NCBI RefSeq assembly: GCF_016482825.1
Contig: NZ_JAEMNV010000002.1
Span: 248,001-312,000, forward strand
DNA length: 64,000 bases
Direction: 5' to 3'
Source: Antrihabitans stalagmiti
GTDB lineage: Bacteria; Actinomycetota; Actinomycetes; Mycobacteriales; Mycobacteriaceae
The translations under genes and the position numbers were made by a program. Position 1 is the first letter of the stretch, and the number at the start of each line of letters is the position of its first letter. The notes under the pieces were generated by a model. That model did no database searches. It saw only the letters and a program-made list of their open reading frames with translations, and was not told the DNA's origin. Positions 20,101 through 33,460 of the stretch are shown here, in pieces.

Positions 20101-22607
20101 CGCACCAGCATCTTCACCTGCGACCGACCCCGACGCTGCACAGCAACCACAGCATCGGCATCGATCACCGCCGACAACTGCGCATCAGGACCGACCTCAA
20201 CGAACCGGCTGCCACCCACCGCCTGCGCCGCACTGATCCCATCAGCGAAGCGGACCGGCTCCCGCACCTGCCGCACCCAATACCCCGGATCAGTGAACAA
20301 CTCCGTTTCCAACTGCCCGGTCACAGTCGACACCAACGCAATACGAGGCAGATGCCAGGTCAGAGCCTGCGCCACCGCCGCGAACTCCGCCACCATCGGA
20401 TCCATCAACTCCGAATGAAACGCATGACTCACCGAGAGGCGTTTCGTGCGCCGACCCGACCACCGCGCTTCCAGTTCCTCGATCCCCGCCACCGGCCCCG
20501 ACACCGTCACCGACGAACGACTGTTGATCCCCGCAATCGACACCCCAGTAGGTAGATCCGTGACATCGGATTCAGCAGCCTCCACCGCGAGCATCGCCCC
20601 ACCCGACGGCAACGCCGCCATCAACGCACCCCGCGCCGTCACCAACCGCACCGCATCCGCCAGAGACAACACCCCCGCCACATGCGCCGCCGCGACCTCC
20701 CCGATCGAATGCCCCACCACCACATCCGGAATCACACCCCACGACTCGAGAAGTCGGAACAACGCCACCTCGACCGCAAACAACGCGAGCTGCGTGTTGT
20801 CCGTCCGATCCACATCCGTTCCACCGTCGAACAACCACCCCGGATCACAAATCTGTGTGATTGCTTCCGCGAACACCGGAAACGCCTCGAACAACTCCCG
20901 ACCCATCCCCGCCGACTGCGCACCCTGCCCCGACAACACGAACACCGTCTTCCCCGCAACAACCTTCACCGGAACCACAGACTCCAGCCCAGCAACGTCC
21001 GTCACCGCCACCCGCCACGGCAACTGCGCCCTACCCGCCAACGACACTCCGACATCCACCGCAGACACGTCAGGATGCACGTCCAGCCACCGCCGCAGCC
21101 GAAGCGACTGTGCAACAACAGCATCCGCCGACCGACCCGACACCACCCACGGCACCACCGGGAGCGAAATCGATTCCCCCACGCCACCATCCGACAGCGC
21201 TACACCCTCGACCGACGGCGCTTCCTCCACAATCACATGCGCATTCGTCCCACTGATCCCGAACGACGACACCCCCGCCCGCCGCGGCCGACCCTTCGAC
21301 TCCCACACCCGCGCCTCACCCAACAACCGCACCGCACCCACCGACCAATCCACATGCGACGACGGCGAATCCACATGCAACGACCTCGGCATCACCCCCC
21401 GCCGCATCGCCTCCACCACCTTGATCACACCCGCCACACCCGCCGCCGCCTGCGTATGACCCATATTCGACTTCACCGACCCCAACCACACCGGACCACA
21501 CTCACCCCGACCCTGCCCATACGTCGCCAACAACGCCTGCGCCTCGATCGGATCCCCCAACGCCGTCCCCGTCCCATGCCCCTCCACCACATCCACATCC
21601 ACCCCAGACAACCCAGCCGACGCCAACGCCGACCGAATCACCCGCTCCTGCGACGGACCATTCGGCGCCGTCAACCCATTCGACGCACCATCCTGATTCA
21701 CCGCAGAACCCCGCACCACACCCAACACCCGATGACCCTTCAACCGCGCATCGGACAACCGCTCCAACACAACCAAACCCGCACCCTCACCCCACCCAAC
21801 CCCATCAGCACTGTCCGAGAACGACTTACACCGACCATCCGGAGCCAAACCCCGCTGCCGACTGAACTCGACAAACGCTGCGGGCGTTGCCAGCACGGTC
21901 ACGCCACCTGCTAGTGCGAGGCTGCATTCCCCCGATCGCAACGACTGCACCGCCTGATGCACCGCGACCAACGACGACGAACATGCGGTATCCACCGACA
22001 CCGCCGGGCCTACCAATCCGAGTGAGTACGCGACGCGACCCGAGACGACGCTCGCCATTCCGCCCGAACTCAGGTAGCCCTCCAATTCGTCTCGGTGTGT
22101 ACTCATCGCTGCCGCGAAGCCGTAGTCGTGGTACATCACACCGGCGAACACGCCGGTTGCGCTGCCGCGCAGCGACGTCGGATCGATCCCTGCGTCCTCC
22201 AGCGCCTCCCATGCGACCTCGAGCAATACCCGCTGCTGCGGATCCGATGCCAAGGCTTCCCGCGGCGATATCCCGAAGAACCCTGCATCGAAATCACCGG
22301 CATCGCTGAGGAACGCACCCCGCCGCGTGTAAGACTTGCCGCGCGCCTCCGGGTCCGGATCGAACAGCCCGTCGACATCCCAGCCACGATCCTCCGGAAA
22401 CTCACCGACGACATCTCGACCTTCGATCAGCATGTCCCAGAACGTATCCCGCGAGGTGACGTCACCCGGGTAGCGGCATCCGACACCCACGATCGCCACC
22501 GGTTCGGAGCGCTCCAACGTGAGTTTCCGGTTCTCCGCGCGTAGGCGTTCCGCTTCGGTGATCGACCGCCGCAGCGCGTCGAGCATCGGATCCTGCGAGT
22601 CAGCCAT
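17163..22607 (-). CDS. PKS G: KS-AT(malonyl)-DH-KR-ACP
   Basis: Single-module type I PKS of 1814 residues. N-terminal coiled-coil docking helix (LDALRRS class), KS Cys209, AT Ser634 in GHSIG with HAFH near 728 (malonyl-CoA), DH with [10 protein letters not shown] near 925 and HPAAFD near 1090, KR with GGAGALG near 1388, the LDD motif and an active-site Tyr near 1526, ACP Ser1697. The C-terminus ends in a DELFDFID-type docking tail. No ER, so it should add a two-carbon unit and leave a double bond. The LDD motif marks a B-type KR, which usually leads to E geometry after dehydration. AAGGGG lies just before the ATG. A gap of 127 bases separates it from PKS H, the largest gap among the PKS genes; no convincing promoter was seen in it. 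The KS-AT part is nearly identical in DNA to those of PKS E and of module 2 of PKS A. Confidence 0.95.
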   Translation of the reverse strand: MADSQDPMLDALRRSITEAERLRAENRKLTLERSEPVAIVGVGCRYPGDVTSRDTFWDMLIEGRDVVGEFPEDRGWDVDGLFDPDPEARGKSYTRRGAFLSDAGDFDAGFFGISPREALASDPQQRVLLEVAWEALEDAGIDPTSLRGSATGVFAGVMYHDYGFAAAMSTHRDELEGYLSSGGMASVVSGRVAYSLGLVGPAVSVDTACSSSLVAVHQAVQSLRSGECSLALAGGVTVLATPAAFVEFSRQRGLAPDGRCKSFSDSADGVGWGEGAGLVVLERLSDARLKGHRVLGVVRGSAVNQDGASNGLTAPNGPSQERVIRSALASAGLSGVDVDVVEGHGTGTALGDPIEAQALLATYGQGRGECGPVWLGSVKSNMGHTQAAAGVAGVIKVVEAMRRGVMPRSLHVDSPSSHVDWSVGAVRLLGEARVWESKGRPRRAGVSSFGISGTNAHVIVEEAPSVEGVALSDGGVGESISLPVVPWVVSGRSADAVVAQSLRLRRWLDVHPDVSAVDVGVSLAGRAQLPWRVAVTDVAGLESVVPVKVVAGKTVFVLSGQGAQSAGMGRELFEAFPVFAEAITQICDPGWLFDGGTDVDRTDNTQLALFAVEVALFRLLESWGVIPDVVVGHSIGEVAAAHVAGVLSLADAVRLVTARGALMAALPSGGAMLAVEAAESDVTDLPTGVSIAGINSRSSVTVSGPVAGIEELEARWSGRRTKRLSVSHAFHSELMDPMVAEFAAVAQALTWHLPRIALVSTVTGQLETELFTDPGYWVRQVREPVRFADGISAAQAVGGSRFVEVGPDAQLSAVIDADAVVAVQRRGRSQVKMLVRAVADAHCHGVAVDWVQFFAGQGAQRVDLPSYAFQRQRYWLSPAVSAGDVGSLGVTAVEHPLLRALVAVPGGEVVFTGRLSTSSQRWLSDHVVFGTMLLPGTGLVELVSAAARLLGYDRVDELVLEDPLVLAEHDVVVRVVVSAGDSGHRPVAVHSRPDSDDASEADSAAWVRHASGSISASLSAPMSEQSTVWPPEDAIAVDVAAGYTRLAEIGYGYGPAFRGVRQLWRRGDEVFADIETDGSAASGYGVHPAAFDAAVHAWAVAEAAAPQSDTDLGGGRVWLPFSFQGVSVGGADSARLRVSLRRNGDRLELTAVDPAGRPVVSVDAVVLVSVSRQQLAAAGGRQSLYGVNWVGVQVGSGLSGPLWGIGDPAEVGIGVRWFADIAGVVEALGEGARPPVAVVLPCAGLATGPVPDAAQELTVRVLELLQAWSHTAEVAKIPLLVVTEGAIAAAAGDVVEGVAQAPLWGLVRSAQMEYPGRFVLVDLDGHSESGPIPSAIWAAAVAGAESQLAVRQGRISAPRLAPVAVSGERNELGWDAEGTVLITGGAGALGIVVARHLVSECGIRHVVMAGRRGGAVAGAAEVSTELAELGATVRWVACDVAERDSVAALVSGIDPAHPLTAVVHAAGVLDDGMLASLDAQRVSTVLAPKVMGAWHLHDLTKDLDVAGFVLFSSVAGTIGAPGQASYAAANVFLDALADHRTALGLSGCSIAWGLWDLAGGMAAELDDTGRARMRRGGLVAMTEPEALGLLDAAIGSGRAAVAAARLDRQGMEAQVAALGAVPPMLRGLVRSPVTAGDGAHAAEAAAELAASLVGLSDEEQLRVLSDLVRTHVAGVLGHPGPDAVDPETAFLDLGFDSLAAIELRNRLSRVTGITLPATIAFDHPTPISVAKHIQLSLPTSDGPDSNLARQIDDIETALTNLDGGSREHTEAIRRLRQLTSRFDVSHSAIVPSSDDELFDFIDSDLGLADAGDEF
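19990..21860 (-). repeat. KS-AT cassette copy in PKS G
   Basis: Spans the AT and the C-terminal two thirds of the KS. Long stretches are identical to the cassettes in PKS E and in module 2 of PKS A. The boundary near 21860 falls in the KS, where the sequence suddenly becomes gene-specific; the other boundary is at the RQRYWL motif that ends the AT. Confidence 0.8.
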
Positions 22608-22658
22608 CGGTTCCCCTTGTCCGCGAATCGATTCGATTCGTCGTCTCGGTCGTGGAGA

Positions 22659-25600
22659 TCATGTGTCGTACCTGGAGGCGAGTTCCATCAGTTGTGCCGC
22701 ATCCATATCGGCGATCGCGTCGGCGCCTGCCGGCGGCGCTTCGTGGGCTGCTCGATTGTCTTCGGCCACTGCGCTCCCTGTCGTCAGCGCGGCGAGCAAC
22801 TCGACGATCCCAGCCTGCCGCATACGTTCCAGCGGAATCGTTTTCAGCGCGTGCCGCAGTTCGTCGTCGGTCATGGTCGCGGCCAGTGGTGCCGGGTCGA
22901 TGATCACCTGCTGCCGGAGGTAGGTCGCGATCGCCGTGGGTGTCGGATAGTCGAATACCGCTGTGGCAGGGAGAGTGACGCCGGTCGCGTGGGCGAGACT
23001 GTTACGGAGTTCGATACCTGCGAGCGAGTCGAAGCCGAGGTCCTGGAATGCCAGATCGGGATCGACTGCGTCGGCGCCGGGATGTCCGAGCGCTGCCGCG
23101 GTACGTGTCCGCACCAGGTCGAGAAGGAAGCTGTCCCGCTGCGCTTCGGTGAGTCCGGCTAGTTCAGTCGCCAACGCTGCCCTCGCGAGTTCGTCGTCCG
23201 CTGCGGTGGTCGACACCCCGATCAGGCTGTGCAGCATGGGATGTAGTCGCCCTGCACGAGCGGTCGCCCTGAGACCGGGAAAGTCCAGCTTGACCGGGAC
23301 GACTACAGAATTTCCGGTGGTCAGCGCGGCGTCGAACATCGCCAGCCCTTCGGACACTGTCAAGGCATGCATACCGAGCCGGTCTTTGATCACCCTCGCG
23401 ATCCGCGTGAACTCCGCCGGATCAGCGGCTCCCGCCATGCCGACCGTGCGGTCCCACAGACCCCATGCCATGGAGACTGCGGGCAGTCCCTGGGTGTGGC
23501 GAGCGCGCGCAAGCTCGTCGAGCACAGCATTCGCGGCCGCGTAATTGCCCTGCCCGGCACCGCCGAGCAACGGCGCCGCCGACGAGAAAAGAACGAATGC
23601 GGAGAGCGCCAAGTGTCGAGTGGCCTCGTGAAGATGAAGAGCCGCATCAACTTTGGGCCTCATGACCCGATCGAGTTGCTCAGGCGTGAGATTGTCGACC
23701 GTGGCGTCGTCGAGGACACCCGCTGTGTGAACGACACCGGTGAGGCCCGGGTGTGCGGCGACGAGGTTGTCGACAGCGCCCCGGTCGGTGACGTCGGCTG
23801 CAACGATATCGACTGTGGCACCGTTCCTTTCGAGATCCGCGCGCAGTTCGGCAGCACCTTCGGCTGCTGCACCGCGTCTCGACACCAGCACCACATCGTC
23901 GACACCACAAGTCGCTACGAGATGTCGCGCCACCAGGGCACCCAATCCGCCCGTACCACCCGTGATCAGCACTGTGCCCGTGCCGAACTCCAGAGTGCTG
24001 GAACCAGCGATGGTCGCCTTCAGTCGTTGGGCATACACCGTGTCACCGCGCACGGCCAACCGCGGCTCGGCGGCGCTCAACAACGCCGCCCAGTCTGGAC
24101 TTTCGCCTCCCGCCAGATCAACGGTCAGTACTTCGCCCGGGCGTTCGGCCTGCGCGCTGCGCAGCAATCCCGACACCGCGGCTCCAACTAGATCGGCCGC
24201 TTCCGTACCGTCGACGCCAACCGCTTCGGACGTCGCCACCACCAGACGTGAACTCTGCGAACGCGGCTCGGCAAACCACTGCTGCAGCAGACCTAACATG
24301 TCTGCTGTTCCGCGGCGCACCGCCGCAGCGTCCGCCTGCAGTTCACCGCGCGCGAGAGCGCACACCGTCACCGCTGGCCATGGCGATCCGGCGTCGACGG
24401 CGGCTGCAAGTTCGGCGGGATCGGCATATCGTCCGCTCACCTCGGCTCCTCCGAGGACGTGCGTAGGCACCTCGCCCAACACGGCGACGATCGGTGATCC
24501 GTTCCCCGGCGTCAGCGAAATCGGCTCCCACACCGTCGTCAACAGTGCATCGCCCGCGCCCGCCGACCGCAATGCGGCCGCATCAGCAGGCCGGGAATCC
24601 AGCGCAGCCATGGACCACACCGGCAGCCCTGCGGCATCGACGGCAAGCAGATCTCGGATGCCGTCGGCATCGATTCGCATCGTTACACGCACCGCTGCTG
24701 CACCGTCGCGGTGCACCTGCACGCCGCGGAATACAAACGGCAACAGCACATGCCCCGGCTCGAACTGATCTCCCGCCGCTGCGATCGCCACATGGAATGC
24801 CGCATCGAACAACGCGGGATGTACGCCGAACCCAGCCGTTTCCACATGCGCGTCACTCGGAAGCTCGACCTCGACGTACACGTCGGCCGCGTAGACCTTG
24901 TCGTCGCCGCGTCGCCATGCCGACCGGACGCCCCGAAACGCGGGACCGTATTCGTAGCCGAGATCACCAAGTCGCGCGTAGAGATCCGCGACCGGCACCG
25001 GTGTCGCATCGACCGGTGGCCACACCGCCTCCGCCACTGCGGCGCTTGGCACGACAGGAGCAACAGTCCCCGCCGCGTGCCGGACCCAGGACGTCACCTC
25101 GCTGTCGATGTTCGGACGCGAGTAGATCGTGATTTCGCAGTGACCCCGGGTGTCCGGCGGCGCAATGCTTACTTGAACGTCGACGGATACGCCTGCGTCG
25201 AAGACCAGAGGCGATTCCAGTATCAACTCCTCGACTCGTGCGCAGTCGACGTAACGTCCTGCTGCTGAGGCAAGTTCGACGAGCCCGGTCCCCGGCAGCA
25301 ACACGGAGCCGAAGACGACGTGGTCGGCAAGCCAGGGCTGCGATGCAACCGATAGCTGCCCGGTGACAACCCGTTCGCCCGACCCCGCCAGTCCGATCGA
25401 CGCCGACAGCAGGGGATGTTCGACGGCGGTCATTCCGAGGCTGCCGACATCCGCGACCGACGCTGCGGGCGACAACCAATACCGCTGGCGCGCAAATGCG
25501 TACGACGGCAGATCGATCCGCCGACCGCCCGCACCAGCGAAGAACTTCGACCAGTCCACCGCAATCCCACAACAGTGCGCGTCGGCAACCGCACGAAGGA

Positions 25601-28091
25601 GAGTCTCCACTTCCGGGCGCCCGCGACGCTGTGTTGCGATCACCGTCTGTGCCCCGATCGCACCCGACAGCACCGCATCCGGACCGATCTCCACAAAGCG
25701 TGTGCCACCCGCCTCGCGCACTGCCGCGACGTCGTCGGCGAAGCGCACCGACTCGCGGACCTGCCGCACCCAGTACCGCGGATCGGTGAACAACTCCGAC
25801 TCGAGCTTCCCGGTGACGTTGGACGCCAACGGGATACGCGGCCTCTTCCACGCGATCTGCTTGGCGACCGCACCGAACTCGGCGAGCATCGGTTCCATCA
25901 GCTCCGAGTGGAAGGCGTGGCTGACGTCCAGACGCTTGGTCCGCCGATCCGTCCAACGCCGTTCGAGTTCCTCGATGCCACTGACCGGTCCCGATACCGT
26001 TACCGAGGTCGGACTGTTGACTCCCGCAATCGACACTCCGACAGGTAGCTCCGCCAACTCGCCCTCTGCTGCTTCGACCGCCAACATCGCTCCACCGGAC
26101 GGCAATGCGGCCATCAACTTTCCCCGCGCCGTGACAAGACGCACCGCATCGTCGAGCGAAAGCACCCCCGCCACATACGCAGCAGTGATCTCGCCGATCG
26201 AATGCCCGACCAGAAGATCCGCTGTCACGCCCCACGACTCCAACAGGCGGAACAGACCGACCTCGACGCTGAACAGGGCTAGCTGGGTGTTGTCCGTCCG
26301 ATTCAAATCCGTTGCCGGATCGAACAACCACTGCGGATCGCAGACCTCGCGGATTGCAGCAGCGAACACGGGAAAGGACTCGAACAGCTCTCTGCCCATA
26401 CCCGGCAATTGCGCACCCTGACCCGAGAACACGAACACCGTCTTGCCTGTGCTCGCCCGAACCGGTACCGCTGCACCCAGGTCCGCCGGATCGAGAACCG
26501 CTATACGCCATGGCAACTGCGCCCGACCCGCCAACGACACAGCAACATCCACCGTCGACACGTCGGGGTCGGCGTCCAACCACCGTTGCAACCGGCGTAC
26601 CTGCGCTCCAACAGCATCCGCAGACCGGCCTGACACCAACCATGGCACCACCGGCAACGACACAGTCGTCAGCGCTGCCGCAACGTCGCGTGGCGGCGCT
26701 TCCTCCACGATCACATGCGCATTCGTACCGCTGATCCCGAACGACGACACGCCCGCCCGCCGCGGCCGACCAGCTTCCGATTCCCACGGCCGCGCCTCCG
26801 TCAGCAGGCGCACCTGTCCCACATTCCAATTCACATGCGAGGACGGCGAATTCACATGCAACGTCGCAGGCATTACCCCGCGGCGCATCGACTCCACCAT
26901 TTTGATCACCCCGGCAACACCGGCAGCAGCCTGGGTGTGACCCATATTCGACTTCACCGAGCCCAGCCACACCGGACCGTTTTCACGATTCTGGCCGTAC
27001 GTGGCCAGCAACGCTTGCGCCTCGATGGGGTCGCCGAGCGGGGTTCCCGTTCCGTGCGCTTCGACGACGTCGACGTCCGCCTCGGTCAAGCCTGCATTCG
27101 CCAATGCCGATCGAATGACCCGCTCCTGCGACGGACCGTTGGGGGCGGTCAAACCGTTCGACGATCCGTCCTGGTTCACCGCCGACCCACGGACGATTCC
27201 GAGAATTCGACGCCCTTTCGCCTGGGCTTCCGACAGCCGTTCGAGCACAAGAATCCCGGCTCCCTCACCCCACGCGACACCATCTGCACTGTCGGAGAAC
27301 GACTTACAACGACCGTCTGGTGCCAGACCGCGCTGCCTACTGAATTCGACGAACATCGCCGGTGTTGCCAAGATCGTGACGCCGCCAGCCAGCGCCATCC
27401 CGCATTCACCCGTGCGTAGTGCCGCACACGCCTGATGCAGCGTCACGAGCGACGACGAACACGCCGTATCGACCGACACCGCAGGGCCGACCAAGCCGAG
27501 CGAATACGAGATCCGCCCCGACACGACGCTCCCACCGCCACCTGCACTGAGGTAGCCCTCCACCTCGTCGCTTCGATCGCTCGTCGCCGCGGCAAAGAGG
27601 TAGTCCTGGTACATCACTCCGGCGAACACACCGGTGTCGCTGCCTCGCAACGACAACGGATCGATGCCCGCATCCTCGAGCGCCTCCCACGCAACCTCGA
27701 GCAGCACCCGCTGCTGCGGATCCATCGCGAGCGCCTCACGTGGTCCGATGCCGAAGAAGCCGGCGTCGAAATCACCGGCCTCGTAGAGGAACCCACCCGA
27801 TTGCGCATACGACTTCCCGCGGGCGTCCGGGTCAGGATCGAACAAGCCAGCGACATCCCAGCCCCGATCGGCCGGAAAGTCTCCGATCACATCGCGTCCA
27901 TCGGCCACCATCTCCCACAACGCATCTCGCGATGTCACACCGCCGGGGAAACGGCACCCCACCCCGACGATCGCGATCGGTTCATGCGCTTGGCTCTCGA
28001 CTTCGTGTAGACGTCTGCGGAGGCTGCGCACCTCCAGGGCCGCCCGCTTGAGGTAGTCGAGGTGCTTGTCGTCGTTCGTGGCGGGCGTCAT
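22659..28091 (-). CDS. PKS F: KS-AT(malonyl)-DH-KR-ACP
   Basis: Single-module type I PKS of 1810 residues. N-terminal docking helix of the LDYLKR class, KS Cys211, AT Ser631 (GHSIG, HAFH near 725: malonyl-CoA), DH with [10 protein letters not shown] near 924 and HPALFD near 1093, KR with GGTGGLG near 1379, LDD and Tyr near 1518, ACP Ser1689. The C-terminus carries an [11 protein letters not shown] docking tail, of the same class as PKS C and D and different from PKS E and G. Predicted output is one double bond. The ATG shares a 4-base ATGA overlap with the stop of PKS E's coding direction neighbour, implying translational coupling, and GGGGA precedes the start. Its DH half resembles that of PKS E, while its KS-AT is less similar to the repeated cassettes, so it appears mosaic. 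Confidence 0.95.
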   Translation of the reverse strand: MTPATNDDKHLDYLKRAALEVRSLRRRLHEVESQAHEPIAIVGVGCRFPGGVTSRDALWEMVADGRDVIGDFPADRGWDVAGLFDPDPDARGKSYAQSGGFLYEAGDFDAGFFGIGPREALAMDPQQRVLLEVAWEALEDAGIDPLSLRGSDTGVFAGVMYQDYLFAAATSDRSDEVEGYLSAGGGGSVVSGRISYSLGLVGPAVSVDTACSSSLVTLHQACAALRTGECGMALAGGVTILATPAMFVEFSRQRGLAPDGRCKSFSDSADGVAWGEGAGILVLERLSEAQAKGRRILGIVRGSAVNQDGSSNGLTAPNGPSQERVIRSALANAGLTEADVDVVEAHGTGTPLGDPIEAQALLATYGQNRENGPVWLGSVKSNMGHTQAAAGVAGVIKMVESMRRGVMPATLHVNSPSSHVNWNVGQVRLLTEARPWESEAGRPRRAGVSSFGISGTNAHVIVEEAPPRDVAAALTTVSLPVVPWLVSGRSADAVGAQVRRLQRWLDADPDVSTVDVAVSLAGRAQLPWRIAVLDPADLGAAVPVRASTGKTVFVFSGQGAQLPGMGRELFESFPVFAAAIREVCDPQWLFDPATDLNRTDNTQLALFSVEVGLFRLLESWGVTADLLVGHSIGEITAAYVAGVLSLDDAVRLVTARGKLMAALPSGGAMLAVEAAEGELAELPVGVSIAGVNSPTSVTVSGPVSGIEELERRWTDRRTKRLDVSHAFHSELMEPMLAEFGAVAKQIAWKRPRIPLASNVTGKLESELFTDPRYWVRQVRESVRFADDVAAVREAGGTRFVEIGPDAVLSGAIGAQTVIATQRRGRPEVETLLRAVADAHCCGIAVDWSKFFAGAGGRRIDLPSYAFARQRYWLSPAASVADVGSLGMTAVEHPLLSASIGLAGSGERVVTGQLSVASQPWLADHVVFGSVLLPGTGLVELASAAGRYVDCARVEELILESPLVFDAGVSVDVQVSIAPPDTRGHCEITIYSRPNIDSEVTSWVRHAAGTVAPVVPSAAVAEAVWPPVDATPVPVADLYARLGDLGYEYGPAFRGVRSAWRRGDDKVYAADVYVEVELPSDAHVETAGFGVHPALFDAAFHVAIAAAGDQFEPGHVLLPFVFRGVQVHRDGAAAVRVTMRIDADGIRDLLAVDAAGLPVWSMAALDSRPADAAALRSAGAGDALLTTVWEPISLTPGNGSPIVAVLGEVPTHVLGGAEVSGRYADPAELAAAVDAGSPWPAVTVCALARGELQADAAAVRRGTADMLGLLQQWFAEPRSQSSRLVVATSEAVGVDGTEAADLVGAAVSGLLRSAQAERPGEVLTVDLAGGESPDWAALLSAAEPRLAVRGDTVYAQRLKATIAGSSTLEFGTGTVLITGGTGGLGALVARHLVATCGVDDVVLVSRRGAAAEGAAELRADLERNGATVDIVAADVTDRGAVDNLVAAHPGLTGVVHTAGVLDDATVDNLTPEQLDRVMRPKVDAALHLHEATRHLALSAFVLFSSAAPLLGGAGQGNYAAANAVLDELARARHTQGLPAVSMAWGLWDRTVGMAGAADPAEFTRIARVIKDRLGMHALTVSEGLAMFDAALTTGNSVVVPVKLDFPGLRATARAGRLHPMLHSLIGVSTTAADDELARAALATELAGLTEAQRDSFLLDLVRTRTAAALGHPGADAVDPDLAFQDLGFDSLAGIELRNSLAHATGVTLPATAVFDYPTPTAIATYLRQQVIIDPAPLAATMTDDELRHALKTIPLERMRQAGIVELLAALTTGSAVAEDNRAAHEAPPAGADAIADMDAAQLMELASRYDT

Positions 28092-31000
28092 CCGAGTTCC
28101 CCGTCGAGCAGATCGAAGAGTTCGTCCTCGGTCGCCCCTCGGATGTCGTCGTCGTACACGCCACTCCTGTCGGGGTCGCCATCGTCGATCCTGGCGAGGA
28201 TCCGCCGCAGGCGGGTCACTACCTGCCGCGTTTCCTCGACACCGAGAGCACGTGTATCAAGCTGTGCCGCAAGAGCTTCGAGAGCGTTATCGAGAGGATC
28301 AGGACCCTGTTCGGTCGACAGTACCGAAATCAGATGGGTGGCGAGGGCCTTCGGCGTGGGATGGTCGAAAGCCACCGTCGCAGCAAGTGTGACGCCGGTA
28401 GCGTTCGCCAGACGGTTACGGAACTCGACCGCCGCCAAGGAGTCGAAACCCAGATCCTGGAACGCAAGATCAGGATCGACGGCATCCGGGCTCGGATGAC
28501 CGAGTACCGCAGCGACATGACCTCGCACCAGGTCGGACAACACCCCGGACCGCTCGTCTTCCGACAGCCTCGAAAGACGAATTACCAACGCCGCCTTTGC
28601 CGCTGCCGTCTCCTCCCCGTCTGCAGCACGAGCAGACGAACGCACGAACCCGCGTAACATGGGCGGCACCGACCCGAACGCTGTCACCTGCGCCTGCACC
28701 CCGGCACGATCGAATCGAGCCGCAACGACTGTGCTCCGGTCCGACGTCAGCGCCAGCTCGAACAACTCGAGCGCCTCGTTCGACGACATCGCTACCAATC
28801 CGTTTCGATTCATCCGTGCGCGGTCGTTACGGTCGAGGGACCCCGCCATACCTGCCGTCAAATCCCACAGTCCCCACGCCACCGATATCGCCTGCAGCCC
28901 TTGCGAGCGGCGGTACTCGGCGAGGGCGTCGAGATAGGCATTCGCCGCCGCGTAGTTCGCCTGTCCCGGAGCGCCCACCGTACCGGCGACCGAGGAGAAC
29001 AGCACAAAACCCGCGAGGTCAAGGTGGCGAGTGAGTTCATGCAGATGCCAAGCCCCGACAGCTTTCGGTGCCAGCACCTCTCGCATGCGGTCCGGTGTCA
29101 ATGCCGACAGCACACCGTCGTCGAGCACGCCGGCTGTGTGCACGACGGCAGTGAGGGGATGCTCGGGATCGATACCTGCGAGCATCGACGCGACGGACTC
29201 TCGATCGGACACATCACACGCGACCCACCGCACCTGCGCACCGAGTGCTGTCAACTCCGCCGTCAGTTCTTCGGCACCGCGGCGGTAGTCCCCCGTCGCT
29301 CCGGCACCACGCCTACTTGCCAAGACCAGATGCTTGATCCCGTGCTCGGACGCCAGATGCCGAGCTACCACCGCACCCAACGCTCCACCGCCACCGGTGA
29401 TCAGTACCGAACCATCTGCGTCCCAACCCAACCCGGCAGCAGCAGGGACCGGTTCGATAGGCACCAAGCGCGGCGCAGACAACCGCCCGTCCCGCAGCAG
29501 CAGTTGCGACTCGAGCCCCGATACGGCAGTCGGCCAAGTCTTCTCGAAGTCGGCGTCGGCATCTACATCGATCAGGACGAATCGCCCTGGGAACTCCAAC
29601 TGAGCCGAGCGCACCAATCCCCACACCGCAGCCTGCGCCAGCGGCGCTTGAGTGGGGCCGGCTCGCATCGCAACCGCACCATTCGTAACCACAAGAAGTG
29701 GCACCGACATGTCAGCGGCAAGCCAATCCTGCAGTGTCAGCAACGCCGCATTAGTCATTTCGTCTACGTGCGTAGCGATTTCGGCTGAACCCGTATGTCC
29801 GGCGCAGGGCAGCACGACGGCCACAGGTGGCGGCTCGTGCTCCTTCGATGCGGGCAAGTCACGCGCTTCGACCACAGCGGCCACATCCGCGAACCATCGC
29901 ACCACGACACCCAGCTCCACTGGGTCGCCGATCCCCCACACCGGTCCTCCGACGGGCAACTCGGCTGCACCGACGACCGGGAGCCAGTCGACTGCAAACA
30001 ACCTCTCGTCGCTACGTAGCGACTTCGCGGTCACACCTCGCGCGTCGAGTGCGGAAATCGACCAGACCGGCAGGCCTGCGGCGTCAGTTGCCACCACAGC
30101 TCTGACTCCGTCCGCTTCGACCTGCATCGCAACGCGTACCGCTGTCACATCCGGCCGATACACCTGCACTTCCCTGAATACAAAGGGCAGCAACACCTGT
30201 CCCGGCTTCAGTCGATCGCTTGCCGCGGCGGTCGCCGCATGGAAGGCCGCGTCGAGGATCGCGGGATGTATCCCGAAACCTGATGCGCCACCGACGAGTT
30301 CGACCTCCGCCCAGAGTTCGGCGTCGCCACGTCGCCACACTGATCGCGTGCATTGGAATGTGGGGCCGTACTCGTAGCCGAGCTTGTTCAGCTTGGCGTA
30401 GAGATCCGCTGTCGACACCGGTGTCGCGTCGTCGGGTGGCCAAACGTCGCCGTTCATCGATGTGCGGTTGCCGATGTCGTCCGCAGTTGCAGGCGACAAG
30501 GATCCAGCAGCATTTCGAACCCACGCCGCCGGCTCACCGTCGCTCTCGAGGCTCGAGTAGATCACCACAGTGCGATGACCTTTCGCGTCCGGCGCAGCGA
30601 TGCTCACCTGCACTGCAACAGCGTCGCCCGGCTCGAACACCACCGGCGACTCCAGCACCAATTCCTCGATCCTGGCACACCCCGCTAGACCGCCTGCTGC
30701 ACAAGCCAACTCCACCAGGGCAGATCCCGGTAGCAGCACCGAACCGAACACCACGTGATCGGCTAGCCATGGCTGCGACGCCGTCGACAACCGCCCGGTT
30801 ACAACACGTTCGCCGGACGCGGCGAGCGCCACTGCTGCACCGAGGAACGGATGCGTCATGTTCTCGAATCCACGGGGCGTCGGTTCGGCTGAGGGCGCAA
30901 CCTGCCAATAGCGTTGGCGTTGAAACGCATACGACGGCAAATCCACCCGCTGCCCACCCACACCCGCAAAGAAGCGTGCCCACTCCACTGACACACCGTG

Positions 31001-33460
31001 ACAATGCGCATCCGCCACCGCCCGCACCAGCGTCTGCACCTGCGACCGACCACGACGCTGCACAGCAACCACAGCATCGGCATCGATCACCGCCGACAAC
31101 TGCGCATCCGGACCGACCTCAACGAACCGGCTGCCACCCACCGCCTTCGCCGCACTGATCCCATCAGCGAACCGGACCGGCTCCCGCACCTGCCGCACCC
31201 AATACCCCGGATCAATGAACAACTCCGTTTCCAACTGCCCGGTCACAGTCGACACCAACGCAATACGAGGCAGGTTCCAGGTCAGTGTCTGTGCCACCGC
31301 CGCGAACTCCGCCAGCATCGGATCCATCAGTGCCGAGTGGAACGCATGACTGACCGCCAGTCGTTTCGTGCGCCGATCCGACCACCTTGCTTCCAGTTCC
31401 TCGATCCCCGCCACCGGACCCGACACCGTCACCGACGAACGACTGTTGATCCCCGCGATCGACACCCCCACAGGTAGATCCGCAATGTCAGCCTCAGCGA
31501 TTTCCACCGCCAGCATCGCCCCACCCGCAGGCAACGCCGCCATCAACGCACCCCGCGCCGTCACCAACCGCACCGCATCCGCCAGATCCAACACCCCCGC
31601 CACATGCGCCGCCGCGATCTCCCCGATCGAATGCCCCACCACCACATCCGGAATCACACCCCACGACTCGAGAAGGCGACAGAGAGCCACCTCCACCGCA
31701 AACAACGCGAGCTGGGTGTTGTCCGTCCGATCCAGATCCGTTCCACTGTCGAACAACCATCCCGGATCACACACCTGTGTGATTGCATCCGCGAACACCG
31801 GAAACGCCTCGAACAACTCTCTACCCATCGCAGCAGACTGCGCACCCTGCCCCGAGAACACGAACACCGTCTTCCCCGCAACAACCTTCACCGGAACCAC
31901 AGCCTCGAGCCCAGCCGGATCGACCACCGCCGCCCGCCACGGCAACTGCGCCCTACCCGCCAACGACACTCCGACATCCACCGCAGACACGTCAGGATGC
32001 ACGTCCAGCCACCGCCGCAGCCGAAGCGACTGTGCAACAACAGCATCCGCCGACCGACCCGACACCACCCACGGCACCACCGACACAGACGCCGTCACCA
32101 CCGGATCAGCCGCAACCAGCACGGGAGGCGCTTCCTCCACAATCACATGCGCATTCGTCCCACTGATCCCGAACGACGACACCCCCGCCCGCCGCGGCCG
32201 ACCCTTCGACTCCCACACCCGCGCCTCACCCAACAACCGCACCGCACCCACCGACCAATCCACATGCGACGACGGCACACCCCCAAACAACGACGCCGGC
32301 ATCACCCCCCGCCGCATCGCCTCCACCACCTTGATCACACCCGCCACACCCGCCGCCGCCTGCGTATGACCCATATTCGACTTCACCGACCCCAACCACA
32401 CCGGACCGTTTTCCCGATTCTGGCCATACGTCGCCAACAACGCCTGCGCCTCGATCGGATCCCCCAACGCCGTCCCCGTCCCATGCCCCTCCACCACATC
32501 CACATCACCCGACACCAACCCCGCCGACGCCAACGCCGACCGAATCACCCGCTCCTGCGACGGACCATTAGGCGCCGTCAACCCATTCGACGCACCATCC
32601 TGATTCACCGCAGAACCCCGCACCACCCCCAACACCCGACGACCACACGCCACCGCATCCGACAACCGCTCCAACACAACCAAACCCGCACCCTCACCCC
32701 ACCCAACCCCATCAGCCGAATCAGAAAACGACTTACACCGACCGTCTGCGGATAGGGCTCTCTGCCTGGTGAATTCGACGAACAGCCACGGTGTCGCCAG
32801 CACGGTCACACCACCAGCAAGGGCCAAATCGCACTCGCCGGACCGCAACGACTGCACCGCCTGATGCACCGCGACCAACGACGACGAACACGCCGTGTCC
32901 ACCGACACCGCGGGTCCCTCCAGGCCGAAGACATAGGAGATTCGGCCCGACACCAGTGATCCCGTTCCACCGACTCCGGCATAGTCGTGGTGCATGACCC
33001 CGGCGAACACACCGGTTGCGCTGCCGCGCAGCGATGTCGGATCGATACCCGCATCCTCGAGTGCCTCCCACGCCACCTCGAGCAACACCCGCTGCTGCGG
33101 ATCCGACGCCAACGCTTCCCTCGGCGATATTCCGAAGAAGCCCGCATCGAAATCGGCAGCGTCATAGAGGAATCCGCCGGACCGGGTGGAGGACTTGCCG
33201 TCGTCGTTGCTCGGCGAGTTGTAGACCTCCGGGTTCCACCCGCGGTCGTTCGGAAAGGCTCCGACGACGTCACGGTCGTTAGCCACCAAGTCCCAGAACG
33301 ATTCCCGTGAATCGACACCACCGGGGTAGCGGCAACCGACGCCGACGATCGCGATCGGTTCCGAACCCCGCCGGCGCAGCGTGGCAATCTCGTTCTGCAG
33401 GTACGAGTTTTCTTTTGCCGCGACGCGCAGAGCGTTCAGCACCTCATCGGTCGAGGTCAT
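28088..33460 (-). CDS. PKS E: KS-AT(malonyl)-DH-KR-ACP
   Basis: Single-module type I PKS of 1790 residues. N-terminal docking helix (LNALRVA class), KS Cys191, AT Ser611 in GHSIG with HAFH near 706 (malonyl-CoA), DH with [10 protein letters not shown] near 903 and HPAILD near 1067, KR with GGGGALG near 1355, LDD and Tyr near 1501, ACP Ser1674, then a DELFDLLD-type docking tail. No ER, so a double bond is predicted. Start choice: an ATG 4 codons upstream exists, but a GGGAG ribosome site lies inside those codons at the right distance from the ATG used here, which also overlaps the stop of PKS D by one base. The KS-AT cassette is one of the near-identical copies, and the DH resembles that of PKS F. 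Confidence 0.95.
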   Translation of the reverse strand: MTSTDEVLNALRVAAKENSYLQNEIATLRRRGSEPIAIVGVGCRYPGGVDSRESFWDLVANDRDVVGAFPNDRGWNPEVYNSPSNDDGKSSTRSGGFLYDAADFDAGFFGISPREALASDPQQRVLLEVAWEALEDAGIDPTSLRGSATGVFAGVMHHDYAGVGGTGSLVSGRISYVFGLEGPAVSVDTACSSSLVAVHQAVQSLRSGECDLALAGGVTVLATPWLFVEFTRQRALSADGRCKSFSDSADGVGWGEGAGLVVLERLSDAVACGRRVLGVVRGSAVNQDGASNGLTAPNGPSQERVIRSALASAGLVSGDVDVVEGHGTGTALGDPIEAQALLATYGQNRENGPVWLGSVKSNMGHTQAAAGVAGVIKVVEAMRRGVMPASLFGGVPSSHVDWSVGAVRLLGEARVWESKGRPRRAGVSSFGISGTNAHVIVEEAPPVLVAADPVVTASVSVVPWVVSGRSADAVVAQSLRLRRWLDVHPDVSAVDVGVSLAGRAQLPWRAAVVDPAGLEAVVPVKVVAGKTVFVFSGQGAQSAAMGRELFEAFPVFADAITQVCDPGWLFDSGTDLDRTDNTQLALFAVEVALCRLLESWGVIPDVVVGHSIGEIAAAHVAGVLDLADAVRLVTARGALMAALPAGGAMLAVEIAEADIADLPVGVSIAGINSRSSVTVSGPVAGIEELEARWSDRRTKRLAVSHAFHSALMDPMLAEFAAVAQTLTWNLPRIALVSTVTGQLETELFIDPGYWVRQVREPVRFADGISAAKAVGGSRFVEVGPDAQLSAVIDADAVVAVQRRGRSQVQTLVRAVADAHCHGVSVEWARFFAGVGGQRVDLPSYAFQRQRYWQVAPSAEPTPRGFENMTHPFLGAAVALAASGERVVTGRLSTASQPWLADHVVFGSVLLPGSALVELACAAGGLAGCARIEELVLESPVVFEPGDAVAVQVSIAAPDAKGHRTVVIYSSLESDGEPAAWVRNAAGSLSPATADDIGNRTSMNGDVWPPDDATPVSTADLYAKLNKLGYEYGPTFQCTRSVWRRGDAELWAEVELVGGASGFGIHPAILDAAFHAATAAASDRLKPGQVLLPFVFREVQVYRPDVTAVRVAMQVEADGVRAVVATDAAGLPVWSISALDARGVTAKSLRSDERLFAVDWLPVVGAAELPVGGPVWGIGDPVELGVVVRWFADVAAVVEARDLPASKEHEPPPVAVVLPCAGHTGSAEIATHVDEMTNAALLTLQDWLAADMSVPLLVVTNGAVAMRAGPTQAPLAQAAVWGLVRSAQLEFPGRFVLIDVDADADFEKTWPTAVSGLESQLLLRDGRLSAPRLVPIEPVPAAAGLGWDADGSVLITGGGGALGAVVARHLASEHGIKHLVLASRRGAGATGDYRRGAEELTAELTALGAQVRWVACDVSDRESVASMLAGIDPEHPLTAVVHTAGVLDDGVLSALTPDRMREVLAPKAVGAWHLHELTRHLDLAGFVLFSSVAGTVGAPGQANYAAANAYLDALAEYRRSQGLQAISVAWGLWDLTAGMAGSLDRNDRARMNRNGLVAMSSNEALELFELALTSDRSTVVAARFDRAGVQAQVTAFGSVPPMLRGFVRSSARAADGEETAAAKAALVIRLSRLSEDERSGVLSDLVRGHVAAVLGHPSPDAVDPDLAFQDLGFDSLAAVEFRNRLANATGVTLAATVAFDHPTPKALATHLISVLSTEQGPDPLDNALEALAAQLDTRALGVEETRQVVTRLRRILARIDDGDPDRSGVYDDDIRGATEDELFDLLDGELG
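30910..32735 (-). repeat. KS-AT cassette copy in PKS E
   Basis: Near-identical to the copies in PKS G and in module 2 of PKS A. It shares with the latter the rare [10 protein letters not shown] segment in the KS, while the PKS G copy has DSPSSHVDW. This pattern points to segment-wise exchange rather than a single duplication. Confidence 0.8.

Noticed and set aside
22659-28091. C-methyltransferase domains in the linkers between DH and KR
   Set aside because: The distance between DH and KR motifs is about the same in every DH-KR module (260-290 residues) and matches the KR structural subdomain. There is no room for a methyltransferase and no SAM-binding motif is seen.
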